64,000 nt of DNA from Symbiodinium natans (GCA_905221605.1 CAJNDS010002157.1:257501-321500), one strand, 5' to 3'. Shown: positions 19,618 through 30,579, numbered from the stretch's first letter. The notes: a model not told the origin generated them from the sequence alone. A program made the numbers and translations.

Positions 19618-19685
19618 TTTAGGGTTTAGGGTTTAGGGTTTAGGGTTTAGGGTTTAGGGTTTACGGTTTAGGGTTTAGGGTTTAC
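19618..19685 (+). repeat. telomeric array (TTTAGGG)n
   Basis: Nine to ten units with one TTTACGG. Confidence 0.92.
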
Positions 19686-20154
19686 GAGCCGTGGCTTTCG
19701 GAACATTGGTCTTGGGGGCCCTTTTCTTTTAAGCAAGGGCTCCAAGAAGAGATTCAATCAAGGGACTACGGAGGGACCCTTACAAGGGACCATAGGGGCT
19801 ACCTTAGAAGTTATGTCGAGGCTACTTCGGTATATAAGGACTATATACGGTATATGTCGTGATTCAGGGTCCTAAACCCTAACCCGCAATTGCAAAAAGG
19901 TTAAGGGTCCCTTCTAGGGGTTCCTCCTTATACCCCTTCCCTGCTTTTGTCAACAGGGCTTTCTGCCTATCCGCCCGGAACTGTCGCACCTGCTCTCCGA
20001 ACAAAGGAAAGACACAGAAACTCACTAACCCTAAGCCCTAAACCCGAAACCCTAAACCCTCATAAAGAACTGCGGCTTCATACTTTGCGACCGTTCCTGC
20101 TCACCTGTAGGTGAACTACTGGGCGACGGGAGGAGAAATCCTGGAGACCTCAAC
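19686..20154. other. spacer without recognisable gene
   Basis: Low-copy sequence with a short self-complementary stretch around TATATAAGGACTATATACGG at 19833-19852 and isolated telomeric units. Confidence 0.45.
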
Positions 20155-20235
20155 CCTAAACCCTAAACCCTATACACCCTAAACCCTAAACCCTACACCC
20201 CAAACCCTAAATCCTAAACCCTAACCCTAAACGCG
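20155..20235 (-). repeat. degenerate telomeric array
   Basis: CCCTAAA with CCCTATACA, CCCTACA and CCCTAAT variants. Confidence 0.85.
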
Positions 20236-20362
20236 ATGTGTGGCTTAACACTACTCTGTACTATAGGAACCAACTTCGAGGCCCCCCCCCCTCTAAAAAA
20301 AAAACACGCAGCCCAGAAGGAGCTGGCTCTGAAGAATGACTTGCGCTGTGCAGCCGCAGTAC

Positions 20363-20421
20363 AGGGTTTAGGGTTTAGGGTTTAGGGTTTAGGGTTTAGG
20401 GTTTAGGGTTTAGGGTTTAGG
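20363..20421 (+). repeat. telomeric array (TTTAGGG)n
   Basis: Eight perfect units. Confidence 0.95.
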
Positions 20422-20550
20422 CTGCTAACTGCACCGTGCATGGTGGCTGCCTGGCGCTATGAACGCCGCATGTGTGGCCGCGGTATCGGTCACTGTTCTG
20501 CTGCAGTTGTCGTACTTCCAGGCGACTGGAACAACTTCAGGGCCTCGCGG

Positions 20551-20674
20551 TTTGGGGTTTAGGGCTGGGGTTTCGGGTTTAGGGTTTAGGGTTTGGGGTT
20601 TAGGGTTTAGGGTTTGGGGTTTAGGGTTTGGGTTTTGGGGTTTAGGGTTTGGGGTTCAGGGTTTCGGGTTTAGG
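20551..20674 (+). repeat. mixed array TTTAGGG/TTTGGGG
   Basis: TTTGGGG and TTTAGGG alternate irregularly. Open frames across it read G-F-R-V-W-G-L and are repeat translations. Confidence 0.9.
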
Positions 20675-20780
20675 CCGTATTGGGTTTTGCAATGGCCAAA
20701 GATGTCCTCATTTTTCCGCACTTCCGGGCCAAAGATATCAAATGCATCGGGACCTCGCACCCCCCTTTACCAAAGATGGG

Positions 20781-20845
20781 CTTAGGGTTGAGGGGTTTAG
20801 GGTTTAGGGTTTAGGGTTTAGGGTTTAGGGTTTAGGGTTTAGGGG
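20781..20845 (+). repeat. telomeric array (TTTAGGG)n
   Basis: About eight units. Confidence 0.93.
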
Positions 20846-21628
20846 CGGGGGGGGACCTTTTGCAACAACAAAAAAGTACCTGTGCTTTGACTTTAACTTC
20901 AAAAGAACACCACCCGGACACCATGAAACCAAAGAAGCGCAAAACAGCTAGAAGCCATGGTTTTATAGGTGTGTTCAAAGGTTGAGGGCTTAATGTGAAA
21001 CCCTAAAACCCCTAAAACTCCTCAAGCCTGAAGCCTCCGCATCCAGAACGGTTCTGCAGTTAAAACCGAAAGCCCCCGAATCTCCTCGAAGCTTCTACCA
21101 ACACTGTCCCCGGACACGATGCCTGAGTAATTTCGGGATGGCTTCCGAGTCAACTTAAACTTCAGGCGGTTTAGGGTTTAGGGTTTAGGGCTTAGGGTTT
21201 AGGGTTTAGGGTTGAATCGAACCCCCCCCCCCCCCCCCCAACCCACAACCCTGAATCCCAAGCCCGAAGTCCCAAACCGGTTGGCCCTGGCCTCTCGCGC
21301 AGGAAGAACTCGAACCTCACCACTGAGAAGCTGCAACACCTTCTTGAAAGGTTCATATGGATTATGAATTTAGGGTTTAGGGTTTAGGGTTTAGGGCTAA
21401 GGGTTCTGAAAGTTCATATATGAGGTAGGGCTTATACTCCTTGTATCACAAAACAAGCACCCAACATCTGCACTCACCAATATTAAAAAGGAACCACATA
21501 CACGCTCAGCAATAACAGTACTATAAACCCTGTTTCCAATGGATTATGGGTTAAGGGTGTATAGGGCTGAGGGTTTGTCATTGGCTGGTGAGCATATTGA
21601 TGATGTCACATAATGAAGGATGTCATGC
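20846..21628. other. spacer with two short arrays and C18
   Basis: Short TTTAGGG arrays at 21170-21213 and 21369-21400; a C18 run at 21222-21239. Otherwise low copy and non-coding in appearance. Confidence 0.5.
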
Positions 21629-21776
21629 TTGGAGGTTCATGGGTACATAGAACCTACTTCTAACTTCTAACCCACTTAGAGGACTTAGCGAGCTTATACG
21701 TGCAGTTAAAGTTGGGGTTGCAACCCTAAACCCTAGTTACCCTTAAAACCCTTGCCCTAAGTACCCTGCACCTCCA
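21629..21776 (+). mobile_element. MITE-like family 3 copy
   Basis: Left end CTTGGAGGTTCATGGGTACA; right end TAAGTACCCTGCACCTCCAA; middle TAACCCACTTAGAGGACTTA shared with 61957 and 38551. About 148 bp. Confidence 0.65.
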
Positions 21777-22604
21777 ACTAGTGATGTTCGTAAACCTGAA
21801 CCTGGCTTGACTTAGTCCTGCACGGGTGGCCGTCGCCACCTAGGGTTTCCGAAAGTGGGGCACATGTGACGAGGCAACCCGAAACCCCAAACCCGAACCC
21901 TAAACCCTTAAAGAGCTTACTGCAGTCTCAGTTACTCACAAACGAAGGGAGCACGCTTTTTTTGCCCCACAATGTCTACATCAAGAGTGGCGCCCTTATC
22001 TAGGCAATTATCTCACTAGGTCTTATTAGTAGGGAATGGGGGAATTTTGTACCTTGTATCTAGCCTCTCGCACCCTTGCAAAGGGCACCTTCGTCACTGC
22101 TTGCCAACTCTGAGCCATGGAGATCATGTTGAGGGATGTCTGTGAGAAGACCATTAATGCGGGTACATAAGTGGACAAAGTAAGAGCATGAACCTCATGA
22201 ATCATGTGAACGTAACGCCCTTCTCCTTCTTACTTTCTCCTTTCATTGGTCTTTTTCTATCGCGCACGCAGAAAGCATGTGATTCGAGCGGTCGCTCTCT
22301 TCTTTCTCTCCCTTACAATCACGTCCTCAAAGCGGTCCCCTTAAAAGCAACTAAAAAGAAGATAGAAAGGAAGGGCTTTTAAGGGAGCGTGAGGACATAA
22401 GTGACAGAGTGAGAGAAAAGATGCACGGGCCAGTAATCATACTTTTTTTGTGAGTTATCTTCATTTCATGCCTTACAAAACAGCGTCATTAAAGCCGCCT
22501 ATTATAGTACTTTGGCCGTGTGTTACGTTCATGCGACCAATAAGTTCACGCAATTCAGTCACTCCGTTCTGTTCATGTGTAATTTCGTTCTCTTTTTCTC
22601 TTCC
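21777..22604. other. longest array-free spacer outside the retrotransposon locus
   Basis: From about 21915 to 22790 there is no telomeric array. A plus-strand frame at 22188-22382 (64 codons) has no recognisable domain. Base composition is AT-richer than the surroundings. Confidence 0.5.
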
Positions 22605-22709
22605 CCTAAGGGGTCATGTACCTGAATAGGGAATACTTGGGCCTTGAAGTACTTCTTTTAGGGACTTTGGGGCCCAAGTATATAAAAATGAGGGACATGG
22701 ACCCTCAGA
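22605..22709 (-). mobile_element. MITE-like family 4 copy (minus)
   Basis: On the minus strand it reads GGGTCCATGTCCCTCATTTT, then GGGCCCCAAAGTCCC and GGCCCAAGTATTCCCTATTC, the same order as 10446-10553. Confidence 0.6.
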
Positions 22710-23640
22710 GTTCTATTCTTACGCCGGCACAATAAGAGAATTAGTGAACGCCCCTGGCCCCTCGCCGCAGCGTCCTCAGGTTAGTCTGGCCTTCTTAAAA
22801 CCCTAAACCCTAAAGCCTAAAGCCTAAACCCTAAACCCCATGTTTTCGCTTTGGCAGTAATGGACTGTGCTGAGACCACCTGCCTTGTGAGCCCCCCTTT
22901 TCTGAACCCTTTCGGGGACCCCGAAATCATCCTAAGACCCCCTCCCAAGGCGACAAACATGGGGTTTAGGGTGTAGGGTTTAAGGTTTAGGAAGGAGGAA
23001 GTTTCTAGAAGCACGCGTGTAGATAGTGCCGAGTCAAATCAGAAAAATGGATATAGAATTCAAATGAGAAGGTGTTCGGGGGGTGATACCAATGGCATCG
23101 TGATGTACAGTCATGGGACCTTGCGCATTCTGGCCCAGGCCAATCGGAAACCCGAAACCCCAAAGATCTACCTCCGAAGTTTCGGCTCTCAGTTTTGACA
23201 ATGGTGATCGGGAGGAGTTCGTGCACCGCATCTTAGGGTTTCAGGGTATAGTCCCTCATGTCTAGGGGATCTGCTTTGAGGATATAGAGCTTTAGGGTTT
23301 AGGCGTTTATGGCTTGGTGTTGAAAATTTCAGGGGTTTAGGGATTAAGTTTAGGGTCCAGGGCTTTTCGGGTTTAAGGGCATCTGCTTCTAGGCGTACGA
23401 AGAACCAAGGGCCGATATGACCCAAGATCTTCGATCACGCTAGGGATTACAAAAGGATCACAGAAATTGCAGGTTTTTTACTCCCACCACACGAAAACTC
23501 AGCACAAGAACGATCGGACGTCACAAAGCCTGGCTTGTGAACCCGCAGAACCTGTCGCAAGTACGTGAACGGGACCTTACCTAGACCTAGGCAATCACTT
23601 GTATCTTCTCTTACGGTCCTGAATTTAAGCCCTGAACCCT
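22710..23640. other. spacer with isolated telomeric units
   Basis: Short telomere-like patches at 22798-22840 and 22961-22990. Several minus-strand frames (23005-23425, 23447-23644) overlap one another in different frames and show no domain. Confidence 0.45.
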
Positions 23641-23794
23641 CCACCCTAAACCCTAAACCTTAAACCCTAAACCCTAAATGGTTGACTATTGGGGGGGCTC
23701 TGTCCCCAGTTGTTCAAAGCCATCCTTGGAGGCATCCTGGGCGCCCAGCCTCGGCATCTTTTACCCGCGCCGCCTTTGCAAAGTCCTGGGCTTC

Positions 23795-23853
23795 GGGTTT
23801 AGGGTTTAGGGTTTAGGGTTTAGGGTTTAGGGTTTAGGGTTTAGGGTTTAGGG
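23795..23853 (+). repeat. telomeric array (TTTAGGG)n
   Basis: Eight units. Confidence 0.95.
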
Positions 23854-24050
23854 TACTAACGCCAGGGTATTGTCAATAGCAGCTAGGGCAGGCTAGGAGC
23901 TTTCTAGGCTAGACTGGGGAAAGGCTCCACGACTAGACACCCATCCACAAAGGACCCACCCTGGGAACGCTCACTTGGCATTGTTAGTGGCTTCAGCAGC
24001 GTTTGTACTAACTCGCATCCTTGAGCCTAGGCTTCACTGGATGTCTGCGG

Positions 24051-24130
24051 AAACCCTAAACCCTACACCCTACACCCTACACCCTACACCCTAAACCCTA
24101 AACCCTAAACCCTAAACCCTAAACCCTAAA
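24051..24130 (-). repeat. telomeric array with CCCTACA run
   Basis: Four CCCTACA units followed by six CCCTAAA units; the same variant appears at 33413-33468. Confidence 0.92.
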
Positions 24131-24258
24131 GATCACGTTATTCCGTCTCTTAGTGCTGCCAGCCACACGCGCACCCGCCCATGAAGCAGGAATCCGGAAA
24201 ACAATTGGGGAGCAAGGGCTGCGCAGCGCAAGGCGGTGAGCAGCTGCCCAGTTCTTCG

Positions 24259-24365
24259 GGGTTTAGGGTTTAGGGTTTAGGGTTTAGGGTTTAGGGTTTA
24301 GGGTTTAGGGTTTAGGGTTTAGGGTTTAGGGTTTAGGGTTTAGGGTTTAGGGTTTAGGGTTTAGG
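24259..24365 (+). repeat. telomeric array (TTTAGGG)n
   Basis: Fifteen perfect units. Confidence 0.97.
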
Positions 24366-24631
24366 CAACAACACCCCCTTCCTGCACCCACTGGACATGT
24401 CCATGTGCTGGTGGCACTTGTTCGACAAATTGAAGTTTAAGTTCATGTTGTGTGACGAACCAACTTTGTACACTACACCCTGAACCCTAAACCCAAAACC
24501 CTAAACCTAAACCCTAAACCCATGAGAAGGGTGCACACGTATGTGTTGGAACTACTGTAGTGGCTGGGGTGGCAGTATGGGCCTCGCACTGGAAGAGGAC
24601 ATGGCCCAATGCTTAACGAAACAAGAATGAC

Positions 24632-24744
24632 TTGGGATGTTCCCCCTTATGCTCACAGTCTCACAGTCCTTAGTAGGGATCATTGAAGGGGTGATACTAT
24701 CATCACTACTAAGGGAATGTTAGTATCAGGGGGAAGGATCCCAA
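24632..24744 (+). mobile_element. MITE-like family 1 copy
   Basis: Ends TTGGGATGTTCCCCCTTATG and TAGTATCAGGGGGAAGGATC plus CCAA. The arms extend to CAGTCCTTAGTAG/CTACTAAGGGA. 113 bp, no array inside. Confidence 0.8.
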
Positions 24745-24778
24745 ATAATCACCCTGGTGTCTGCAATGCAAGCTCAGA

Positions 24779-24836
24779 TCTAAACCCTAAGCCCTGAACC
24801 CTGAACCCTAAACTTAAACCCTAAACCCTAAACCCT
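24779..24836 (-). repeat. degenerate telomeric array
   Basis: CCCTAAA, CCCTGAA and CTTAAAC units. Confidence 0.85.
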
Positions 24837-24918
24837 GTCTACAATGGCGTCGGAAGTCTGTGCTGGCCGTGACGTGTGGGCTTTGTGTTCGAAGCCTCCG
24901 CCACTTCGTGGCTTGAAT

Positions 24919-24969
24919 CCCTAAACCCTAAACCCTAAACCCCAAACCCTAAACCCTAAACCCTAAACG
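24919..24969 (-). repeat. telomeric array (CCCTAAA)n
   Basis: Seven units, one CCCCAAA. Confidence 0.92.
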
Positions 24970-25390
24970 GTACTACGGGCATGCTTGGCCCAGGGGCGAG
25001 AGCCGTTCGCCCACGGGAGGTCTTGCGCGAGGGATCGGCACGTTCCGACAGCAGCCTCACATGTGCGGTTTAGGGTTTAGGGTTTAGGGTTTATGGCTCA
25101 GACACCCTATAAGCTGAGTTGCTGAGTTCATAAGCCCCCCCAAAAGTGTGCGCTTTCAGTTCTGAAGCGGATTATAGTATCTCAAAAGGTGTGAAGTGTA
25201 CTCATTCAGCTACGAAGTAAACCCCATAAACCCTGAAAACCCTGTCAACCCTACATAAACCCTGTAAGCCCTATATAAGCCCTATATAACCCTGCAAACC
25301 CTCAACCTCCTAAATAGGATGATTCGGTTCAGGGCTTAGAGCCTCAGGGCCTTATAGGGCTTCGGAGTTTGAAGCTACAAAGAACTCAAA

Positions 25391-25500
25391 CCCATGAAGT
25401 AACCTAGGAATAAACAGGGTAACCTTTCTGGTTTAAACGGGCGAGTAAGGGAAGCGATGCCGTAACAAAAAAGGGAATAAGGGCCTACTCTGCGTCCGAG
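25391..25500 (+). repeat. dispersed repeat family 7 copy
   Basis: ACCTAGGAATAAACAGGGTA and AAGGGAATAAGGGCCTACTC. It is bracketed by a direct repeat of CCTAAATAGGATG and GGTTCAGGGC at 25308 and 25508. Confidence 0.6.
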
Positions 25501-25530
25501 CTGAACTTCCTAAATAGGATGTTCCGGTTC

Positions 25531-25702
25531 AGGGCCTTAGGGCCTTAGGGCCTTAGGGCCTTAGGGCCTCAGGGCCTTAGGCCCTTAGGGCCTTAGGGCC
25601 TTAGGGCCTTAGGGCCTTAGGGCTTTAGGGCCTTAGGTCTTAGGGCCTCAGGGCCTTAGGGCCTCTTAAACCCTTAGGGCTTTAGGGCCTTAGGGCCTTA
25701 GG
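25531..25702 (+). repeat. variant array (AGGGCCTT)n, 8-bp unit
   Basis: About 20 units of AGGGCCTT with AGGGCCTC and AGGGCTTT; a TTAGGG-related unit that has become almost palindromic (AGGGCCT). Confidence 0.9.
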
Positions 25703-26024
25703 AGTGACAGCTATAAAGTAAGAGCTCTGGTGCCCAAGGAGGCAGAATAAAGGTATCTAAAAGCATTTCAATGGGAACCCTAAACAGGGAACCACAAGAG
25801 TAGAGTAGGAACATAGTAGGGAATATGAATAGGAATAGAGTAGGCACATAGTCGGAATATACCACCTACGAGGGTGCTGCAAACTCTAGAGCCTGAACCC
25901 AAAAACCGCCGCCAAACCCTGGTTCGTTTCAGGGCAAAAGGCCTGAGATCTTTCTAGAGGCATCCCAGATAGCCTCCCTCTGCTTCTAAACATGCTCAAC
26001 ATGGTTTAGGGTTTAGGGCTTAGG
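25703..26024. other. spacer with ATAGTAGG-type short repeats
   Basis: Imperfect repeats of AGAGTAGGAACATAGTAGG at 25800-25860; otherwise low copy. Confidence 0.5.
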
Positions 26025-26102
26025 GTTTAGGGTTTAGGGATGGACACTTCTTTGACAGGACAATGGCCATGGGCGTAAGCACAGTGCTTGGAGATGAAGG
26101 CA

Positions 26103-26312
26103 CTAAAGATTCCACACCCCAGCAGCCCTGGACACCAACCCGGCAAGGAGCATTCGGACGATCTCCGCGTTGCCTTTCTTTGCAGCCACGTGCAACCTAG
26201 GCTTCTGGAAGCTGCAAGAGTTTCTGAGACGAGCTCCCAGGACCCTTCCCGAGAAAGAGCACACGCGCGCAGCCACGCAGCGCAGCCGCAAGGCAGAACG
26301 GCCTGACAACAA
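26103..26312 (-). pseudogene. ankyrin-repeat-like fragment
   Basis: The minus-strand frame contains LHVAAKKGNAEIVRMLLAG, which fits the helix-turn-helix core of one ankyrin repeat (H-x-A-A-x-x-G-x-x-x-I-V-x-x-L-L). Only one repeat is visible and the N-terminal half of the frame is arginine/cysteine-rich without domain features. Telomeric units lie close on both sides. It may be an exon fragment or a relic. Confidence 0.5.
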
Positions 26313-26483
26313 AACAACCCTAACCCCACAACCCTAAACCCTAGCCCACCTCAAACAAAAAAACAGTTGGAAGAAGAAGCAGAAGAAGAAGAAGAAGACC
26401 CCCGAAAAAAAAGGTCCCAAGATCTGGCTCGGGAACGGGAACACCGTCTCCGGCCGCTTCCAGAAGAAGCATCCGGCACCTGG

Positions 26484-26667
26484 CTTACTGTTGGCTACAA
26501 GGGAATGAGGGAATGAGGCACCCTTTCTCGCACTATACATATATATATATATATACACCCTGTAAGGGATTTTAGAGGGTACCATATATCCCCCTATGTA
26601 TATGTAGACCCTTTAAGGTTTTATATAGGGTACCTCCTTCAATCATTCCCTACTAACCAACAGTAAG
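26484..26667 (+). mobile_element. MITE-like family 5 copy with AT core
   Basis: CTTACTGTTGGCTACAAGGG then AATGAGG at the left; the right side ATCATTCCCTACTAACCAAC then AGTAAG is its complement over about 40 bp. The centre holds TATATATATATA and further palindromes (GTATATGTAGACCC). Confidence 0.7.
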
Positions 26668-27047
26668 CTGAAGGCGGAAGAGAGCGATGGGCTCTGGGAC
26701 GAGAAACGCGCTGTTTTTTTGTTGCTTGAGCTCTTGCCCTGAACCCTAAACCCTAAACCCTAAACCCTAGGTTTAAGGTTTGGCTTAAGGTGGAGCATGT
26801 CGGGTGCCTCCAGAGCTCCAAACATTTACATCCAGAACGTCCCATATGGGGGTCGGAATCATTACCAATGATATTCTCTGTAGGGTTTAGGGTTTTTAGG
26901 TTTTAGGGTCCCTTTATCAGTATACTAATAACCCCCCCAAGAACCTATTCCAACTAGTAAGGCCCTATAATAGGTAGGCTTCGAGATCTTCGAGCTTAGA
27001 CAAAGCCGAGGCTTGTGGCAAGCTTTCGAGGGCAACCGGGTTGTTGG

Positions 27048-27137
27048 GGTCTAGGGTTTAGGGTTTAGGGTGTAGGGTTTAGGGTTCCGGGTTCAGGGTT
27101 TAGGTTTAGGGTTTAGGGTCTAGGGTTTAGGGTTTAG
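27048..27137 (+). repeat. degenerate telomeric array
   Basis: TTTAGGG with TGTAGGG, TTCCGGG and TCTAGGG. Confidence 0.88.
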
Positions 27138-27265
27138 CGCAGCTCTGTGAAAGGCCGGGGGGCCGGGTATTTCTTTGGCCATGTTCACGTCCATGCCGAA
27201 ACCCTTCTTTGCCAGGAACTTGTCGAGGGCTGCCCTTCCTGGATCAAAGAGTGACCAGGATGACG

Positions 27266-27333
27266 GTTTAGGGTTTAGGGTTTAGGGTTTAGGGTTTAGG
27301 GTTTAGGGTTTAGGGGTTTAGGGGTTAGGGTTT
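27266..27333 (+). repeat. telomeric array (TTTAGGG)n
   Basis: About nine units, the last two TTTAGGGG. Confidence 0.93.
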
Positions 27334-27754
27334 AAATCTTACGGACTACTTGGAGGTGCAGGGTAGTCAGGGGTAGGGTCTACAGAGTTCAGGGTTCGGG
27401 GTTGAGGGTTTTGGGGTTTACGGCTTTCGGCTTATGGCTTACGGTCTAGGGGCATACCCCAAGTATAACTGTACTTATAATAATAAGCCCCCTAAGTCCT
27501 CTAAGTAGGTGATAAGTAGTATACACTAACCCTAAACCCTAAACCCCTTCTAATTGGAGTGAAATTAAAAGTGCCCATGGGCCCTACATGCCTTCGAGCT
27601 GCTACGGGCGGCGCGCCGCAAGCACTACAGTCCCCAGCCAGCCTGTGCTGTGAACCTATGTGGGGGCTTACACCCCAATATTCATCCCCAAATACTAAGA
27701 TCCCCTTAGAATCTTCTAAAAAGACCCCAAGGAAGGTACAGTGACAGCACTGAT
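27334..27754. other. spacer without recognisable gene
   Basis: Degenerate GGTTT-type units at 27385-27450, palindromic AT-rich sequence at 27470-27520, then low-copy DNA. Confidence 0.45.
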
Positions 27755-28505
27755 TCAGAAATCATTGGATTAAGAAACGAGCATGCTCGCGGCTGGACCC
27801 CGGAAAAAACTGCGAACATTGAGAGCAAGACTGAATTAAGAAATCGAGGGTACTCTCATCCTGGGGCCCTAAATTTCTTAAATTTGGTTGTTTTTGGCAA
27901 CCGCCCCTCAGTTTCCAAACATAGAACAATTTAAGAAATCCAGCCCCTGTATTCCTGGATGCTGGCCCCCCCTGAATGAAAAATCACCCCCCCCCCATCA
28001 AATAAGAAACACAGCTCTTCGATTTCTTAAATTTATGAAATCGAGGGGCTTGATTTCATAAATTTAAGAAATCGAGGGGCTGGCTTTCTTAAATTTAAGA
28101 AATCGAGGGGCTTTCTGTCATTTAAGAAATTGAGGGGCTAGATTTCTTTTTTTGTTTTGTGTTTGGGCGGGGGGGGTTCCGGGCAGGACAAAAATCACCT
28201 AAATTAAGAATTTCAGGAGGGGAGGGTTGAAGGGCAGGGGGGGGGGGGGGAGATCCCGAAACCCCTCGAAGTAAGAAATCGAGAGGCCGGATTGCCTATT
28301 GGAGGGTAGCCCCCAATTAAGAACTCGAGCGATCAGCCTAATGGATAAGGTGTCGCCTTACTACTTCAATCGTTACCAGTTCGAACCCCATTAACAAACA
28401 CGTTGAGAAATCAAGGGTACCCTCAAAATTGTAGAGAAAATGGGTGGGCTTCATAATTAAGAAATCGAGGGTGCCCTCGCCAAAACTTAGAGATTTCTTA
28501 TCCAG
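27755..28505. repeat. palindromic AAGAAATCGAGGG repeat field
   Basis: At least ten copies of TTAAGAAATCGAGGG(G) and several inverted forms (GATTTCTTAAATTTAAGAAA), densest at 28005-28150. No TTTAGGG array occurs inside it, and G/C runs occur at 27983-27993 and 28237-28250. Confidence 0.85.
28327..28398 (+). pseudogene. degenerate tRNA-Arg-like sequence
   Basis: GCCTAATGGATAAGG matches a tRNA-Arg D-arm/A box, and AGTTCGAACCC fits a T-loop/B box at the correct distance. The 72-nt span divides into 7-2-4-8-4-1-5-7-5-5-5-7-5-7 segments as in tRNA-Arg, and the D stem (GCCT/AGGT) can pair. The acceptor, anticodon and T stems do not pair, so it is not a functional tRNA. It may be the head of a tRNA-derived SINE. 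Confidence 0.5.
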
Positions 28506-29042
28506 CGCTGTCACTGCACCCCAAACTTCGGAAACCCGCATGTAGCGTTCAGGGGTTTAGGAGCCTTTTTCAGCCAGATCTTCAATCAGGAGCAGATCTT
28601 TTCGTCAGTTTTGTTATGCAGCCTTGTTTAACAGCATCAGTTCATCAGGGGCTCGTCAACTGGTCCTCGTGTCTTAGACACGGGGGTTTAGGGTTTAGGG
28701 TTTAGGGTCTGATACACGAGCCATCGGTGATGCAGACGGCACCACCAGGGAGGACAACACTAAAAAAGGTGGATGGAACTCGTGTATGCTGCCCATGCCT
28801 ACACATGCAGCTCAAATATGTAGATGAACTGCAAGATTCTGGTTGCTAACGGCTTCATCACGTATATGGCAGCTGTCTGGTTCTCAACTGTCCTTGCGCC
28901 CGAATCCCTTGTTGCCTTTATGCGGGGAAAGGGTTCAGGGTCTGGGGGTTCAGCCTATGATTCCTCAACCCTTGTCGCCTTCAAATGGAACCTCAAACGA
29001 GCCTCAGGAACGCCGCCATGCCCCTGACACCCCTTAATTCCT
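28506..29042. other. spacer without recognisable gene
   Basis: A three-unit telomeric patch at 28685-28708 and overlapping plus-strand frames at 28824-29037 that have no domain and lie in two different frames. Confidence 0.45.
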
Positions 29043-29090
29043 AAACCCTAACCCTAAACCCTAAACCCTAAACCCTAACCCTAAACCCGA
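29043..29090 (-). repeat. telomeric array (CCCTAAA)n with six-base units
   Basis: Two CCCTAA units among CCCTAAA. Confidence 0.9.
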
Positions 29091-29185
29091 CACGTAGCCC
29101 AGAGCGCTTGAACGTGGGTGTGCGTGGTAGGCAAAATTGGACTCGCGGGCCGAGCCTCGAAGGACATGGGCTTTAGGATTTAGGT

Positions 29186-29234
29186 TGGGGTTTAGGGTTT
29201 AGGGTTTAGGGTTTAGGGTTTAGGGTTTAGGGTT
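29186..29234 (+). repeat. telomeric array (TTTAGGG)n
   Basis: About seven units, flanked by degenerate ones. Confidence 0.9.
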
Positions 29235-29987
29235 GCGGCTTGCGGTTTAAGGGTTTAGGGCTCAGAGTTTAGGGCTGATACTTCTACTGTTCACCCTTAT
29301 CGAACAATCCTTAATAGGATTATGCAAGCCCCCCCCCCCCCCCCGCATTGAAATATCCCTATTAAGGGCTGTTATTCTTTTAGCTTCCACATCTCAAGCT
29401 GATAACATCGAGGGCTTCTGGCGTTTGGGGCCTTGCAGGGACTTTCGTCGTAAGGTCCTCTCGAAACCTTGGGAGGGGGGGGGAAGATGCAGGATGGTGT
29501 GGTATCCTAAACCCTCAACCCTCAACCCTCACCCTGAAACCGATGGCATGTCTTCGTGGTTCCCCAAGCCCTTTTAGGATGGGTAACACTACTATTAGCT
29601 GTTAGAACCCCAAAGAATAAAACAAAAAATCATCTATTTTTTAAGGGGTTCTTAAGCAAATATAGTACATAAGCCCCATATTATCCTTACAAGGAAAATA
29701 CGTACTTTTTAGGGCCTGTATGGCCGCTGCCTTCCCTGACACTGAACTATAACTCCATTCAACCACTGTAGAGTCTAGGGTAAACCCTATATCGTTAGGG
29801 TTTGGGGTTTAGGGTTGGGGTTTAGGGCCCTCCCCCGCGCCACCCCCGAAGACAGACTGAACAACTGCTCAAGAACTTGAACAAAACACCACACGATGGA
29901 GAACTGTCGCCGAAATGGTTGTGTTCCTCGTTCTTGTAAAACTTCGTGTACTTTGTTAGCAGCTCATGAAACCCAAAACCCCGGCGT
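29235..29987. other. spacer with C16 run inside an inverted repeat
   Basis: AATCCTTAATAGG (29307-29319) and CCTATTAAGGGCTGTTATT (29358-29376) face each other around a C16 run (29329-29344): possibly a decayed family 1 element. The rest is low copy. Confidence 0.45.
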
Positions 29988-30078
29988 AAACCCTAAACCC
30001 TAAACCCTAAACCCTAAACCCTCAACCCTCAACCCTCAACCCCAACCCTCAACCCTCAACCCGCAAAACCCTCACCCC
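29988..30078 (-). repeat. array shifting from CCCTAAA to CCCTCAA
   Basis: Four CCCTAAA units followed by about six CCCTCAA units. Confidence 0.9.
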
Positions 30079-30102
30079 AAACCGTGACCTAAACCATAAA
30101 CC

Positions 30103-30271
30103 TCGGGATGTTTCCCCCTTGTACCGGCAGTCCTTAGGGAGCTTTTGACAGGGTTTAGGGTTTAGGGTTTAGGGTTTAGGGTTTAGGGTTTAGGGTTTTA
30201 GGGTTTAGGGTTTAGGGGGGTACTATAATCCCTGTCCTATCAAGGAATGCTAGCATAAGAGAACATCCCAA
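30103..30271 (+). mobile_element. MITE-like family 1 copy with array in its centre
   Basis: Left TCGGGATGTTTCCCCCTT and CAGTCCTTAGGG; right TACTATAATCCCTGTCC, GCTAGCATAAGAG and AACATCCCAA. The array at 30151-30217 (about nine TTTAGGG units) splits the central ACAGGGGTACTATAATCCC that is continuous at 17330 and 31109. It sits about 48 bp from the left end and 54 bp from the right. Confidence 0.8.
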
Positions 30272-30384
30272 CACAAACCTCTAAATCACGAAACCCTTGG
30301 CACCTTGTTTTCCGAGGTTTGGCTGGAAGAGTCCGGGCGACCGCGCGCAGTCGCATCGAATGCCCTGGTGTTTTCGACAAAAGG

Positions 30385-30476
30385 AACCCTAAACCCTAAA
30401 CCCTAAAACCCTAAACCCTAAAACCCTAAACCCTAAACCCTAAACCCTAAACCCTAACCCTAAACCCTAAACCTAA
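30385..30476 (-). repeat. telomeric array with CCCTAAAA units
   Basis: About 12 units, three of them 8 bp with an added A. Confidence 0.93.
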
Positions 30477-30579
30477 AGCCGCAGAGCTGGGGGAAGAGAG
30501 AGCGGCACTAGGGTAGGTCCTCGAGAGGGCCTCAGCGGCCTCGTGAGCCTTTGAGGGTCCTCATATGGACTTTTGGATA

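Noticed and set aside
22188..22382. 64-codon frame in the array-free spacer
   Set aside because: No domain, no paralogue in the window, and length within chance expectation.
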